NCBI RefSeq assembly: GCF_000702305.1
Contig: NZ_JNLC01000011.1
Location: forward strand, 468,914-532,913
Direction of reading: 5' to 3'
Source: Allobosea sp. 117
GTDB lineage: Bacteria; Pseudomonadota; Alphaproteobacteria; Rhizobiales; Xanthobacteraceae
DNA length: 64,000 nt
Of the stretch, positions 1 to 8,283 are shown one piece after another. Below the pieces are notes generated by a model, which saw only the letters and a list, made by a program, of their open reading frames with translations, was not told the DNA's origin and did not search any database. Within the stretch, counting starts at the first letter, position 1. Each line of letters begins with the position of its first letter. A program made the translations under genes and the position numbers.

Positions 1-629
1 TCGAACAGCGACAGATCGAGTACCTGCCCGCGCGCGCCGCCCTGCTCGACCGCCCGCAGCGCGGCCAGTACCGCCGCGGTGCCGTAGAGGCCCGCGACCA
101 TGTCGGCCATGGCGAGCGGGGGAAGCGTCGGCGGCTTGTCGGCGTGCCCGTTCATGAACGCCCAGCCGGACATGGCCTCGACGAGGGTGCCGAAGCCGGG
201 GCGCAGCCGCCACGGGCCGCTCTGCCCCCAGCCGGAGATGCGCAGGATGATGAGAGCGGGATTGCGCTCGAGCAGCGCTTCCGGCCCCAGGCCCCAGCGC
301 TCCAGCGTGCCCGGCACGAAGTTCTCGACCAGCACCTGCGCGGTGTCGACGAGGCGCAGCAGCAGCTCGCGGCCTTCCGGGTCGTGGATATCGAGCGCGA
401 CGCTGCGCTTGTTGCGCGCATAGACCTTCCAGAAGATCTCGACGCCCTCGACGCGCCAGCTCCGCAGATCGTCGCCCTTGCCGGGTCGCTCGATCTTGAT
501 GACGTCCGCCCCGTAGTCGGCGAGCACATGCGTGGTCATGTTGCCGGCGACGAGCCGGGAGAGATCGACGACGCGAACGCCGTCGAGCGGGCCGCGACGG
601 TCGGGGGAGAGCGGGACGGTATCGGGCAT
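1..629 (-). CDS. CaiB/BaiF (class III) CoA-transferase, partial
   Basis: Only the N-terminal ~209 residues are in the window; the gene continues past the left edge. Visible are the family start DGVRVVDLSRLVAG, the ADYGADVIKIE strand, and near the edge GQVLDLSLF, whose Asp aligns with the catalytic Asp of formyl-CoA transferases. It should move CoA between carboxylic acids in the cytoplasm. The ATG sits behind an AGGAGG site at about 634-640. It is the last visible gene of the operon and starts 10 nt after the alcohol dehydrogenase stop, so it probably activates the acid made by the dehydrogenases upstream. The substrate cannot be told from sequence. Confidence 0.9.
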   Translation of the reverse strand, partial: MPDTVPLSPDRRGPLDGVRVVDLSRLVAGNMTTHVLADYGADVIKIERPGKGDDLRSWRVEGVEIFWKVYARNKRSVALDIHDPEGRELLLRLVDTAQVLVENFVPGTLERWGLGPEALLERNPALIILRISGWGQSGPWRLRPGFGTLVEAMSGWAFMNGHADKPPTLPPLAMADMVAGLYGTAAVLAALRAVEQGGARGQVLDLSLF

Positions 630-639
630 CGGTACCTCC

Positions 640-1770
640 TCAATCCATCACGATGAGCGGCTTGATTTCCTCCAGCCGGTGCATGCGTTCGAGGGCGGTG
701 TTCACCTCGTCGAGCGTGTAGCGGCCGGTGATCATCTTGCCGAAGGGAATGCGGTCGATATGCGCGGAGGCGAATTGCAGCGCTTTCCAGTACGACTTCA
801 CGTCGCCTGAGAACGAGCCGATGACACGGATGTTCTTCTTCACGATGGTCGAGGGGCTGAAGGTGGTGGTGCCGCTGCCGAGCTGGCCAACCGTGAGGTA
901 GCGCCCTCCCTTGCGGACGAGGTCGAGGCCCTCGCCGAAGGCATTGGGATGGCCGGTGAACTCCATCACGATGTCCGGGCCGCGCCCGTCGGTGAGCGCG
1001 CGCAGCGCAGCGGCACGCTCCTCGTGCGTGGTGCCCTCGATGGTGAAGGTGTGGGTCGCGCCGAAGTCGCGCGCCAGCGCCAGCCGGGCCTCCGGCGCCC
1101 CGATCACGCTCACCGTGCGCGCGCCGACGATGCGGGCGACGCCCGCCGCCAGCACGCCCAGCGGACCGGCGCCCTGTATGGCGACATGCTCGGAGGGATC
1201 GATGCCGCCGAGATTGTCGAAGGCGTTCATCACCGAGCGGAAGGCGCAACTGCACAGGCTCGCGACGCCGTCGTCGAGATTGTCGGGAACCCGGACACGG
1301 CCGGACTCCGGCAGGACGTAGCCGTATTCGGAGAAGCCGCCGAGGAGATAGGGCGGCTTCTCGATGTTCTCGTACATGTAGGCGCGGCGGTTCTCGCACA
1401 GGGTCGGCTGCCGCGCGACGGTGCAGAAGAAGCAGTGGCCGCAGGCCGTATGGGTCCACAGGATCCGGTCGCCGATGGACAGCGTCTGACCGACGCTGTC
1501 GCGCTCCGCGCCCTCGCCGATGGCGACCACCCGCCCGACCATCTCATGGCCGAGGATGACCGGCAGATCGACGGCGAGCGAGAGGTTGCCGCGCGAGAGA
1601 TGCACATCGGTCCCGCAGATCGAGCAGGCGGTGGTCTTCACGATCAGCGCGCCGGGCTCGGGAGCCGAGGGCACGGGCACGCATTCGATCTTCACCGGCT
1701 GGCCGAACTGCCGGACCACGGCGGCGCGGGAGACCTCCGGGAGCTTGGGATGTTGGGCAGTCATGAGCAT
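640..1770 (-). CDS. Zinc-dependent alcohol dehydrogenase (MDR family)
   Basis: A 376-residue medium-chain dehydrogenase that should oxidise an alcohol with NAD(P)+. Catalytic zinc motifs are present (CSICGTDVH and GHEMVGRV). The structural zinc loop is complete (CGHCFFC then a fourth Cys seven residues later). The Rossmann motif GAGPLGVLAAG is near residue 205. It begins 14 nt after dctM and ends 10 nt before the CoA-transferase, so it is cotranscribed with a TRAP importer. Either of two in-frame ATGs (1770 or 1764) could be the start, since the ribosome site is weak. Substrate is inferred only from context: an alcohol or hydroxy acid brought in by the TRAP system. Confidence 0.9.
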   Translation of the reverse strand: MLMTAQHPKLPEVSRAAVVRQFGQPVKIECVPVPSAPEPGALIVKTTACSICGTDVHLSRGNLSLAVDLPVILGHEMVGRVVAIGEGAERDSVGQTLSIGDRILWTHTACGHCFFCTVARQPTLCENRRAYMYENIEKPPYLLGGFSEYGYVLPESGRVRVPDNLDDGVASLCSCAFRSVMNAFDNLGGIDPSEHVAIQGAGPLGVLAAGVARIVGARTVSVIGAPEARLALARDFGATHTFTIEGTTHEERAAALRALTDGRGPDIVMEFTGHPNAFGEGLDLVRKGGRYLTVGQLGSGTTTFSPSTIVKKNIRVIGSFSGDVKSYWKALQFASAHIDRIPFGKMITGRYTLDEVNTALERMHRLEEIKPLIVMD

Positions 1771-1784
1771 GGATCACACAGGGT

Positions 1785-3068
1785 CTAGAGGTACCGGAAC
1801 CACAGGGTTGCGAACGGCACGAAGGTGATGATGGCCTGCCCGAGCAGGGCGGCGGCGAAGAACCAGCCGAGATAGGGCAGCATGTCCGCGAGCCGGGCAT
1901 TGGCGGCGCGCGCGGCGACGTAGAGATTGGCCGCCATCGGCGGGGTCAGCAGCCCGATCTCCAGATTGGTGGCGAGCACGATGCCGAAGTGCACGGGATC
2001 GATGCCGAAGCGCTCGGCGGCCGGCGCCAGTAACGGCCCCATCAGCAGGATCGAGGCGTTCGTCTCCATGAAGGTGCCGACCAGCAGCAGGACGACGTTC
2101 ACGGTGATCAGGAAGGCCATCGGGCTTTCGATGTAGGTCGCGACCCACAGGGCGATGTCCTGCGGCACCTGGTTCAGCACCATGGCGCGGTTGAAGACGC
2201 CGGTCATGGCGATGATGATCAGGATGCCCGAGCCGGTGATGGCTGCCGCGCGGAAGGCGCGGGCAAGCCCCTGCCCGTCGATCAGCCGGCGCGCGACGCC
2301 CACGACGACCGCATAGATGCAGCCGACCGCCGCCGCCTCGGTCGGGGTCATGATGCCCCCATAGATGCCGCCGAGGATCAGTACCGGAAGCAGGAGCGCC
2401 GAGGAGGCGTCGAACAGGACGCGCGCCGGGGCCTTGCCGCCGATCAGCCTGTCGCCGCTCTCCGGCCGGCCCTCGACGCCATCCCTCAGTACGCGGCGCG
2501 ACATCACGTTGTGGACGATGAGGAACAGCACACTCATCAGCGCTGCCGGCAGCAGGGTGGCGAGGAAGAGCTGCGAGATCGAGACGCCGACGGTCGCGCC
2601 ATAGAGGATGAGCGGGATCGAGGGCGGCACCAGCACGCCAAGCAGGCCGGCGGAGGAGGTCAGCGAGGCGATGTACCCCCTCGGATAGCCGCGCCGCGCC
2701 ATCTCGGGGCTGACGATGCCGCCCACTGCCGCGACGGTCGCGACCGACGAGCCGGTGATCGCCCCCATCATCGCCGACGCCGCGATGGTGATGTAGCCGA
2801 AGGCGGCGCGGATGCGGCGCAGCACCAGATCGGCGAGCGCGATCAGCTCGGCGGCCATGCCGCTGCGGTTCATCAGCTCGCCGGTGAGCATGAACAGCGG
2901 GATGGCGACCAGCGGGTAGCTCGAAATCTCCTCGTAGGGAATGTTGCTCAGCCCGGCGATGGACAGCCCGTAGGCGCCCATCTGGAGGAAGATGACGAGG
3001 CCGAAGGTGACGGCGAGCGGCGCGCCGAGGACAAGGAACAGGGCCATCAGGCCAAAGGTCAGCGCCAT
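1785..3068 (-). CDS. dctM: TRAP transporter large permease
   Basis: A 427-residue integral membrane protein with about 12 hydrophobic segments and typical DctM motifs: IPLFMLTGELM, ITGSSVATVAAVGGIVSPEM and a long MTPTEAAAVG segment. It is the sodium-coupled transport channel of a tripartite ATP-independent periplasmic importer. Its start overlaps the 3' end of dctQ by 10 nt, showing translational coupling. Binding protein, small and large permease are in the usual P-Q-M order. The likely cargo is an organic acid, but the sequence alone does not name it. Confidence 0.94.
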   Translation of the reverse strand: MALTFGLMALFLVLGAPLAVTFGLVIFLQMGAYGLSIAGLSNIPYEEISSYPLVAIPLFMLTGELMNRSGMAAELIALADLVLRRIRAAFGYITIAASAMMGAITGSSVATVAAVGGIVSPEMARRGYPRGYIASLTSSAGLLGVLVPPSIPLILYGATVGVSISQLFLATLLPAALMSVLFLIVHNVMSRRVLRDGVEGRPESGDRLIGGKAPARVLFDASSALLLPVLILGGIYGGIMTPTEAAAVGCIYAVVVGVARRLIDGQGLARAFRAAAITGSGILIIIAMTGVFNRAMVLNQVPQDIALWVATYIESPMAFLITVNVVLLLVGTFMETNASILLMGPLLAPAAERFGIDPVHFGIVLATNLEIGLLTPPMAANLYVAARAANARLADMLPYLGWFFAAALLGQAIITFVPFATLWFRYL

Positions 3069-3640
3069 GGATCATACCCTCCGGGCTCGCGCCCAGCGAG
3101 CGCCCGCCAGATGTCGAGTGCCGAATGGAAGGTCATCAGCACTGCGCCGGCGACCACGAAGCCGGCCGGAATGGCCACCGGGGTCCCGCGGTCGATCAGC
3201 CGTTCGCCGGAGGTGCGCGCATAGTCGAACAGGTCCCAGGCCAGCGCGATGAAGAACAGTCCGAACACCAGGCACAGGGCCGCGGCGACCGCGTCGAGGC
3301 AGCGGCGCAGAAGGCCTTCCGGCAGCATCTCCACGATATCCGCGGTCAGGTGGCGGTGGAGATGGCTGCACAGCGCGCCGCCGACGAAGGTGAGCGGCGA
3401 CATGGCGACCATCGCCCATTCGCCGGTATCGGCGATCGGCAGGTCGAAGCTGCGTATCGCCACCGATGCTCCGACCGAAGCGATCGCGACGGCCATAGCC
3501 GCGATCACCACCACGTTCTCAACACGGGCCAGTTTCAGCTCGACGCGCATCAGCGCGTCGAGCAGCGAACCGGTGCCGCGCGTCTCGGCCGGGGCATCCA
3601 TCGGACCGCCGGTCATCGGCGTGGTCTCGTCGTAAGCCAT
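3059..3640 (-). CDS. dctQ: TRAP transporter small permease
   Basis: A 193-residue protein with four hydrophobic segments and the DctQ pattern ADTGEWAMVAMSPLTFVGGALCSHLHRHLTADI. It pairs with DctM in the inner membrane. I chose the ATG at 3640, 7 nt after the dctP stop; the same frame stays open further upstream only as out-of-frame sequence of dctP. The N-terminal ~30 residues before the first helix are Pro/Thr/Gly-rich. It ends inside the first codons of dctM. Confidence 0.9.
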   Translation of the reverse strand: MAYDETTPMTGGPMDAPAETRGTGSLLDALMRVELKLARVENVVVIAAMAVAIASVGASVAIRSFDLPIADTGEWAMVAMSPLTFVGGALCSHLHRHLTADIVEMLPEGLLRRCLDAVAAALCLVFGLFFIALAWDLFDYARTSGERLIDRGTPVAIPAGFVVAGAVLMTFHSALDIWRALAGREPGGYDPWR

Positions 3641-3647
3641 CGGCGCC

Positions 3648-4652
3648 TCACTCGCCCCGGGCCGCGGCGATTTCCTTCTTGAGCGCGCCGATGCGGTCGG
3701 CGCCGTAGGTCTGTTCGAGCTTCTGCCAGCCGACCTGGCCGATGCGGGCGAACTCCACCATGGCTTCGGGCGTCGGCACGATGACCTCGACCCCGCCGGC
3801 CTTGATCTTGTCGAGGAAGGCGGCGTTGTCGGCGCGGTTGCGGGCGATGCCCTCGCTGGCGGCTTCCTGCGCGGCCTTGCGCACGATCGCCTGCTGCTCC
3901 GGGGTGAGGCCGCTCCAGAAGCGCTGGCTGACGGTGATCGCGCCCATCGCATAGACGTGGTTCGTCAGCGTCATGTATTTCTGCGCCTCGAACAGGCGCG
4001 AGTTGTAGGTGATGCTCGCGCCGTTGTCCTGGCCGTCCACCGTGCCCTGCTGGAGCGCGACGAAGAGGTTCGGCATCGGCATCGTCACCGCCTGGGCGCC
4101 GGCGGCCTCAAAGAAGCTGCGGATCGACGCCGAACCCGGCACGCGCACCTTGAGCCCCTTGATATCCTCCACGCTGCGGACCGGATGCTTGGAGTTGGTC
4201 ACCGCGCGGAAATCGAGCTCGAAATAGGCGAGCGCGACCATCTTGTGCTTGTCCAGCGTCTCCGTCAGCGTGCGCTGCAGGATGCCGTCCGGGTTGTAGA
4301 AGATCTTGTCGACCTCCTGCGTGCTGGTCGCGATGTAGGGCAGGTAGTGGATGTCCAGCAGCGGATCGAGGCCGGTCAGCGAACCCGGATTGAGGAAGGC
4401 GAAGTCGACGGCGCCACGGCTGAGGTCGCGGCCGAGTGCCTCGTCGCCGCCGAGCTGGCTGTTGGGGAAGACGGTGATGTCGATCTCGCTATTCGTGCGC
4501 TCCTTGACGAGGCGCGCGAAGGTCTGGCTCGCCTCGTCGGCCGCGGTGCCCTGCGCGAAGACGTGGCCGAGCCGCGCCTTGGCCGCCGAGGCGGGCTGCT
4601 GAAGAGCGAGGATGGATACGGCCGCGAGGGCGGCGACAAGAAGTCTTTTCAT
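3648..4652 (-). CDS. dctP: TRAP transporter periplasmic substrate-binding protein
   Basis: A 334-residue DctP-family receptor with a Sec signal peptide (about residues 1-23, ending PASAA). The family signature runs KGLKVRVPGSASIRSFFEA then MPNLFVALQQGTVDGQDN, which contains the Arg that usually holds the ligand carboxylate. It captures an organic anion in the periplasm for DctQM. The start has a GGAGG ribosome site 6 nt upstream. The open frame extends upstream through the aldehyde dehydrogenase gene, but that part is a different frame of a real gene. The ligand is unknown; neighbouring alcohol and aldehyde dehydrogenases suggest a hydroxy- or alkoxy-acid. Confidence 0.93.
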   Translation of the reverse strand: MKRLLVAALAAVSILALQQPASAAKARLGHVFAQGTAADEASQTFARLVKERTNSEIDITVFPNSQLGGDEALGRDLSRGAVDFAFLNPGSLTGLDPLLDIHYLPYIATSTQEVDKIFYNPDGILQRTLTETLDKHKMVALAYFELDFRAVTNSKHPVRSVEDIKGLKVRVPGSASIRSFFEAAGAQAVTMPMPNLFVALQQGTVDGQDNGASITYNSRLFEAQKYMTLTNHVYAMGAITVSQRFWSGLTPEQQAIVRKAAQEAASEGIARNRADNAAFLDKIKAGGVEVIVPTPEAMVEFARIGQVGWQKLEQTYGADRIGALKKEIAAARGE

Positions 4653-4708
4653 GGTTTCCTCCCAAGACCCGTCACGGTCTGTGTTCTTGTTGGCGTTGTG
4701 ACGGAGAT

Positions 4709-6151
4709 TTACTTGCTGTGATCGATGACCACCGTCTTGGCGACGGTGTATTCGTGCAGGGCCTCGAAGCCCTTCTCGCGGCCGTGGCCGCTCTTGCGGA
4801 AGCCGCCGAAGGGCAGTTCGATGCCGCCGCCGGCTCCGTATCCGTTGATGTAGATCTGCCCGGCGCGGATGCCCTTGGCCATGCGCATCTGCCGGCCGCC
4901 GTCGCGGGTCCAGACACCGGCGATCAGCCCGTAATCGGTCCCGTTGGCGAGGCGCAGCACGTCGTCCTCGTCGTCGAACGGCAGCGCGGCGAGGACCGGT
5001 CCGAATACCTCCTCGCGGGCGAGCTCGTGCTCGCGCGGCACCAGCCCGAACAAGGTCGGCGGCACGAAATAGCCGGCCTTGCTCGCTTCGGGATGTATCT
5101 TGCCCTGGGCGACGATCTCTACCTTGTCCTTCGCGGCCCGCTCCAGGAAGCTCATGACGCGATCGCGCTGGACTTGGTTGATCACCGGGCCGCAATCGAG
5201 GTCCTGCGCGGGATAGCCGACCTTCGCCGAGGCCATGCGGTCGGCGAGCTTGCGCATGAAGGGCTCGTAGATGGCGCGCTCGATGAGCACGCGCGATCCC
5301 GCCGAGCAGGTCTGTCCGGCATTCTGCACGATGGCGCCGATGATGACGTCGCACGCTTTGTCCTGGTCGGCGTCCGCGAAGACGATCTGGGGCGACTTGC
5401 CGCCGAGTTCCAGCACGCAGGGCACATGGTTCTTGGCCGCCGCGACCTGCACCAGCGTGCCGACCTCCGGCGAGCCGGTGAAGGAGAGGAAATCGATGCC
5501 GCCATGGCCCGAAAGCGCCGCGCCGGCCTCCTCGCCGAGGCCCGTCACCACATTGATGACGCCCGCGGGAAAGCCGACCTCCTCGGCGAGCTCGGTGAAA
5601 CGCAGGCAGGAGAGCGAGGCCTCCTCCGCCGGCTTGAGGATGGCGGCGTTGCCCGCCGCAAGCGAGGCGCCCAGCGTGCGCCCGAACATCGAGGCGGGGT
5701 AGTTCCACGGAATGATGTGACCGGTCACGCCGCGCGGCTCGCGCAGCACGATCACCTGATAGCCCGGCAGGAACGGGATGGTGTCGCCATGGATCTTGTC
5801 GGCGGCACCGCCGTAATATTCGAAGTAGCGGGCGGTCACGCGGATGTCGTTGCGCGCCAGCTTCATCGGCTTGCCGGTGTCGGCCGCCTCGATCTCCGCC
5901 AGCTCCTCGAGGCGATCGAGGATCAGCAAGCCGAGCCGGCTGAGCAGCCGCCCGCGCTCGAGCGCCGCCATCGAGCCCCAGGTGCCCTCGAAAGCGTCGC
6001 GTGCTGCCTTCACCGCCAGATCGATGTCGGCCGCGCCGCCCCGGGCAATCTGTCCGATGACCTCGCCGGTGCTGGGGTTTACGACGTCAAGGGTCTGACC
6101 CGACGCCGGCTTGACCCAGCGCCCGTCGATGAACAGCTCAGCTCGCCCCAT
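4709..6151 (-). CDS. NAD(P)-dependent aldehyde dehydrogenase
   Basis: A 480-residue ALDH superfamily enzyme that should oxidise an aldehyde to its acid. Key motifs: PWNYPASMFGRTL (cofactor site), SFTGSPEVG, LELGGKSP with the general-base Glu, and NAGQTCSAGSR with the catalytic Cys. The start chosen is the ATG at 6151, spaced 6 nt from GGAGG; another ATG at 6157 abuts that site too closely. It is the first gene of the minus-strand operon ALDH-dctPQM-ADH-CoA transferase. A hairpin-like inverted repeat (6210-6224) sits upstream as a possible operator. Confidence 0.93.
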   Translation of the reverse strand: MGRAELFIDGRWVKPASGQTLDVVNPSTGEVIGQIARGGAADIDLAVKAARDAFEGTWGSMAALERGRLLSRLGLLILDRLEELAEIEAADTGKPMKLARNDIRVTARYFEYYGGAADKIHGDTIPFLPGYQVIVLREPRGVTGHIIPWNYPASMFGRTLGASLAAGNAAILKPAEEASLSCLRFTELAEEVGFPAGVINVVTGLGEEAGAALSGHGGIDFLSFTGSPEVGTLVQVAAAKNHVPCVLELGGKSPQIVFADADQDKACDVIIGAIVQNAGQTCSAGSRVLIERAIYEPFMRKLADRMASAKVGYPAQDLDCGPVINQVQRDRVMSFLERAAKDKVEIVAQGKIHPEASKAGYFVPPTLFGLVPREHELAREEVFGPVLAALPFDDEDDVLRLANGTDYGLIAGVWTRDGGRQMRMAKGIRAGQIYINGYGAGGGIELPFGGFRKSGHGREKGFEALHEYTVAKTVVIDHSK

Positions 6152-6157
6152 GGGCAT

Positions 6158-6533
6158 CCTCCGCACTCCTTTTTTGGATTTGCGCGGATGCTTCCATGCT
6201 GGGGAGGAATTCGACAACGTCGAAAAATAGGAAGGTGCGTTCGGAAAACCCGAATGCTTGTCCGCCTGAGGGCGCTTGACCGGCCCGGTTCGACCGGTGG
6301 CTGGCCGATGCGAGGCCGATACGCAGCAGCGTCCCGTTGACCACGAAGTCAGCGATGATCCGGTCGTTGGCCACGGCGTGCGACGGCGGGGCCGATGACG
6401 TCGGCTGCGCCGCGCTCGTCCCTGCCATGCGGATCGCATGGCTTCCTGATCGCTCGTCCTGCCTTCAGGATTGGCGCGCCGCCGACGGCGTCAGTCCGGT
6501 CGCGGCACAGGAATGCAGGCAGAGGAGCATGCC
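6158..6533. promoter_or_regulatory. Divergent intergenic region, ALDH operon / aldo-keto reductase
   Basis: This 376-base gap separates two divergent genes, so it must hold both promoters. The clearest element is the inverted repeat TTCGAC-AAC-GTCGAA at 6210-6224, 59 bases ahead of the ALDH start, a candidate operator. It does not match the 13-bp motif found further right. I see no convincing small gene, and no obvious -35/-10 pair for either side. Confidence 0.45.
6210..6224. promoter_or_regulatory. Inverted repeat, candidate operator of the ALDH-TRAP operon
   Basis: Perfect 6-bp arms TTCGAC and GTCGAA with a 3-nt spacer, 59 nt upstream of the aldehyde dehydrogenase ATG. The position suits a repressor or activator site, but no regulator gene for this operon is visible in the window. 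Confidence 0.35.
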
Positions 6534-7379
6534 ATGTCGACGACCGCCGTTCCCGACGTCACGCTGAACGACGACACGACATTGCCGGCCATCGGGTTCG
6601 GCACCTACAAGCTGAACGGCGCCGAGGGCGTCGCGGGAATGGCGAGCGCCATCCGGAACGGCTACCGGCTGCTGGATTCGGCCTTCAACTACGAGAATGA
6701 GGGCGCGCTCGGCGTAGCGATCCGGCAGGCGGGTGTGCCGCGCGCGGAGCTGCGCGTCACCTCCAAGCTGCCGGGGCGCCACCACCATCACGACGAGGCC
6801 ATCGCCACCATCGAGGAATCGCTCTATCGCGCGCAGCTCGACTATTACGACCTCTACCTGATCCACTGGCCCAATCCGGGCCGGGGCCTCTATGTCGAGG
6901 CCTGGAGCGCTCTGATCGAGGCGCGCAAGCGTGGTCTGGTCCGTTCGATCGGCGTCTGCAATTTCCTGCCGGCGCATCTGGAGAGGATCATCGGCGAGAC
7001 GGGAGTGACGCCGGCGATCAACCAGGTGGAGCTGCATCCCTATTTTCCGCAGGCCGAGCAGCGCGCCTTCGACAGGGCGCATGGGATCGTCACCGAATCC
7101 TGGAGCCCGCTCGGGCGCGCCAACCGGCTGCTGCAGGAGCCGGTGATCGAGGCGATCGCCGCCCGGCTCGGCCGGACCATCGGCCAGGTGATCCTGCGCT
7201 GGCACGTGCAGCTCGGCGCCGTCCCGCTGCCCAAGGCGGCCAGCAGCGCGCGCCAGATCGAGAACCTCTCGATCTTCGACTTCGAGCTCCCGCCCGAGGA
7301 TATGTCGGCGATCACGGCGCTGGCGCGCCCCGACGGACGCAACTTCGATCAGGATCCGGCGCGGTACGAGGAGTTCTGA
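6534..7379 (+). CDS. Aldo/keto reductase (2,5-diketo-D-gluconate reductase type)
   Basis: A 281-residue AKR with the full catalytic tetrad: DSAFNY (Asp and Tyr), SKLPG (Lys) and IHWPNP (His). The fold continues with GVCNFLPAHL and NQVELHPYFPQ; the coenzyme-binding PKAASSARQIENL segment near residue 235 indicates NADPH use. It should reduce an aldehyde or ketone in the cytoplasm. ATG at 6534 lies behind AGAGGAG. It reads away from the ALDH operon and ends about 210 nt before the first GntR gene, so it may be an independent unit. The substrate cannot be assigned. Confidence 0.9.
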   Translation: MSTTAVPDVTLNDDTTLPAIGFGTYKLNGAEGVAGMASAIRNGYRLLDSAFNYENEGALGVAIRQAGVPRAELRVTSKLPGRHHHHDEAIATIEESLYRAQLDYYDLYLIHWPNPGRGLYVEAWSALIEARKRGLVRSIGVCNFLPAHLERIIGETGVTPAINQVELHPYFPQAEQRAFDRAHGIVTESWSPLGRANRLLQEPVIEAIAARLGRTIGQVILRWHVQLGAVPLPKAASSARQIENLSIFDFELPPEDMSAITALARPDGRNFDQDPARYEEF

Positions 7380-7507
7380 TCGCGGGGCGCCGGGACATAT
7401 CGAACGGCTGCGCGTCTCTGCGTGAGTCATGGCCCTTGTTCGGCAATCCGTCCCGACCCGCGACCGTCCGGAACGAAAGTCAGGAGCGGAGGGGTGATTC
7501 CGGCAAA

Positions 7508-7520
7508 AATTGTCGACAGT
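7508..7520 (+). promoter_or_regulatory. Island operator copy 1 (AATTGTCGACAGT)
   Basis: Exact match to the shared 13-bp motif, with a TGTCGACA palindromic core, 68 nt upstream of the first GntR gene and its MmgE-TTT operon. A second half-like TTGACA follows at 7535-7540. It is identical to the copy at 29958-29970. Confidence 0.65.
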
Positions 7521-7588
7521 AGTGCAATCTTCCGTTGACATGGGTGAGGCGAGTTCCTAGCGTCCGCCCTCGTCAGGAGGGGCGCCCC

Positions 7589-8257
7589 GTGCCGACCAAC
7601 GCCATCGAGCTGTTGAAGTCGCATTCTCTGCCGATGCTCATCGAGGAGGAGATCCAGCGGGTCATCCTTAAGGGCGAATACGCGCCCGGCGATCGCATCA
7701 ACGAGAAGGAGCTGGTGCTGCGCTTCGGCACCAGCCGCGGCCCGATCCGCGAGGCGCTGCGCTCGCTCGAATCGAGCGGGCTGATCGAGCAGATCCCCAA
7801 TCGCGGCGTGTTCGTGCGCAAGCTCAGCGCCGCCGAGGCGGCCAACATGTACGACGTGCGCGCCGTGCTGTTCGCCCTCGCCGGGCGGCTGATGGCGATG
7901 CGCGCCACGCCCGAGGAGATCGCGCGGCTGCGCGGCTTCGCGCAGGCGATGGACGAGGCGATCGCCCGGGGCGACGTCGAGGCCTATCTGCGCGGCAACT
8001 TCGCCCTGCACGAATTCATCGTCACCCATGCCGGCAATCCGGTGCTGGCGAGCCAGTACCTGTCGCTCATCAAGCAACTGCGCCTCTACCGCACGCGCAA
8101 CCTCATGCTGCCGGAATCGATGCGCGCCTCGAACGACGAGCATCACGAGATGATCGACGCCATCGCTGCGCACGATCCCGAACGTGCCGCGAGCACCCAC
8201 CTCAACCATGTGGCGACGGCGAAGCAGCGCCTGATGGCGACGCCGAACATCGCCTGA
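7589..8257 (+). CDS. GntR-family regulator with FCD ligand domain (copy 1)
   Basis: A 222-residue regulator. The N-terminal winged helix-turn-helix shows FGTSRGPIREALRSLE and NRGVFVRKL. The C-terminal FCD domain keeps the metal/ligand His residues (NFALHEFIV, SNDEHHEMI, STHLNHV). It should bind an organic acid and control the operon it heads. I chose GTG at 7589, 8 nt after AGGAGG; a TTG at 7535 would add 18 unlikely residues. MmgE1 follows 26 nt later. It is a close paralogue of the GntR proteins at 18057 and 19890, sharing the SRGPxREA recognition helix, so all three probably bind the same motif. Confidence 0.92.
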   Translation: MPTNAIELLKSHSLPMLIEEEIQRVILKGEYAPGDRINEKELVLRFGTSRGPIREALRSLESSGLIEQIPNRGVFVRKLSAAEAANMYDVRAVLFALAGRLMAMRATPEEIARLRGFAQAMDEAIARGDVEAYLRGNFALHEFIVTHAGNPVLASQYLSLIKQLRLYRTRNLMLPESMRASNDEHHEMIDAIAAHDPERAASTHLNHVATAKQRLMATPNIA

Positions 8258-8283
8258 CCGCCGCCCGAATCCGGAGTTCCCGC

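Noticed and set aside
4653..5708. A long frame fusing an extra ~350 residues to dctP
   Set aside because: That part is an out-of-frame reading of the aldehyde dehydrogenase gene. The signal peptide and GGAGG site place the dctP start at 4652.
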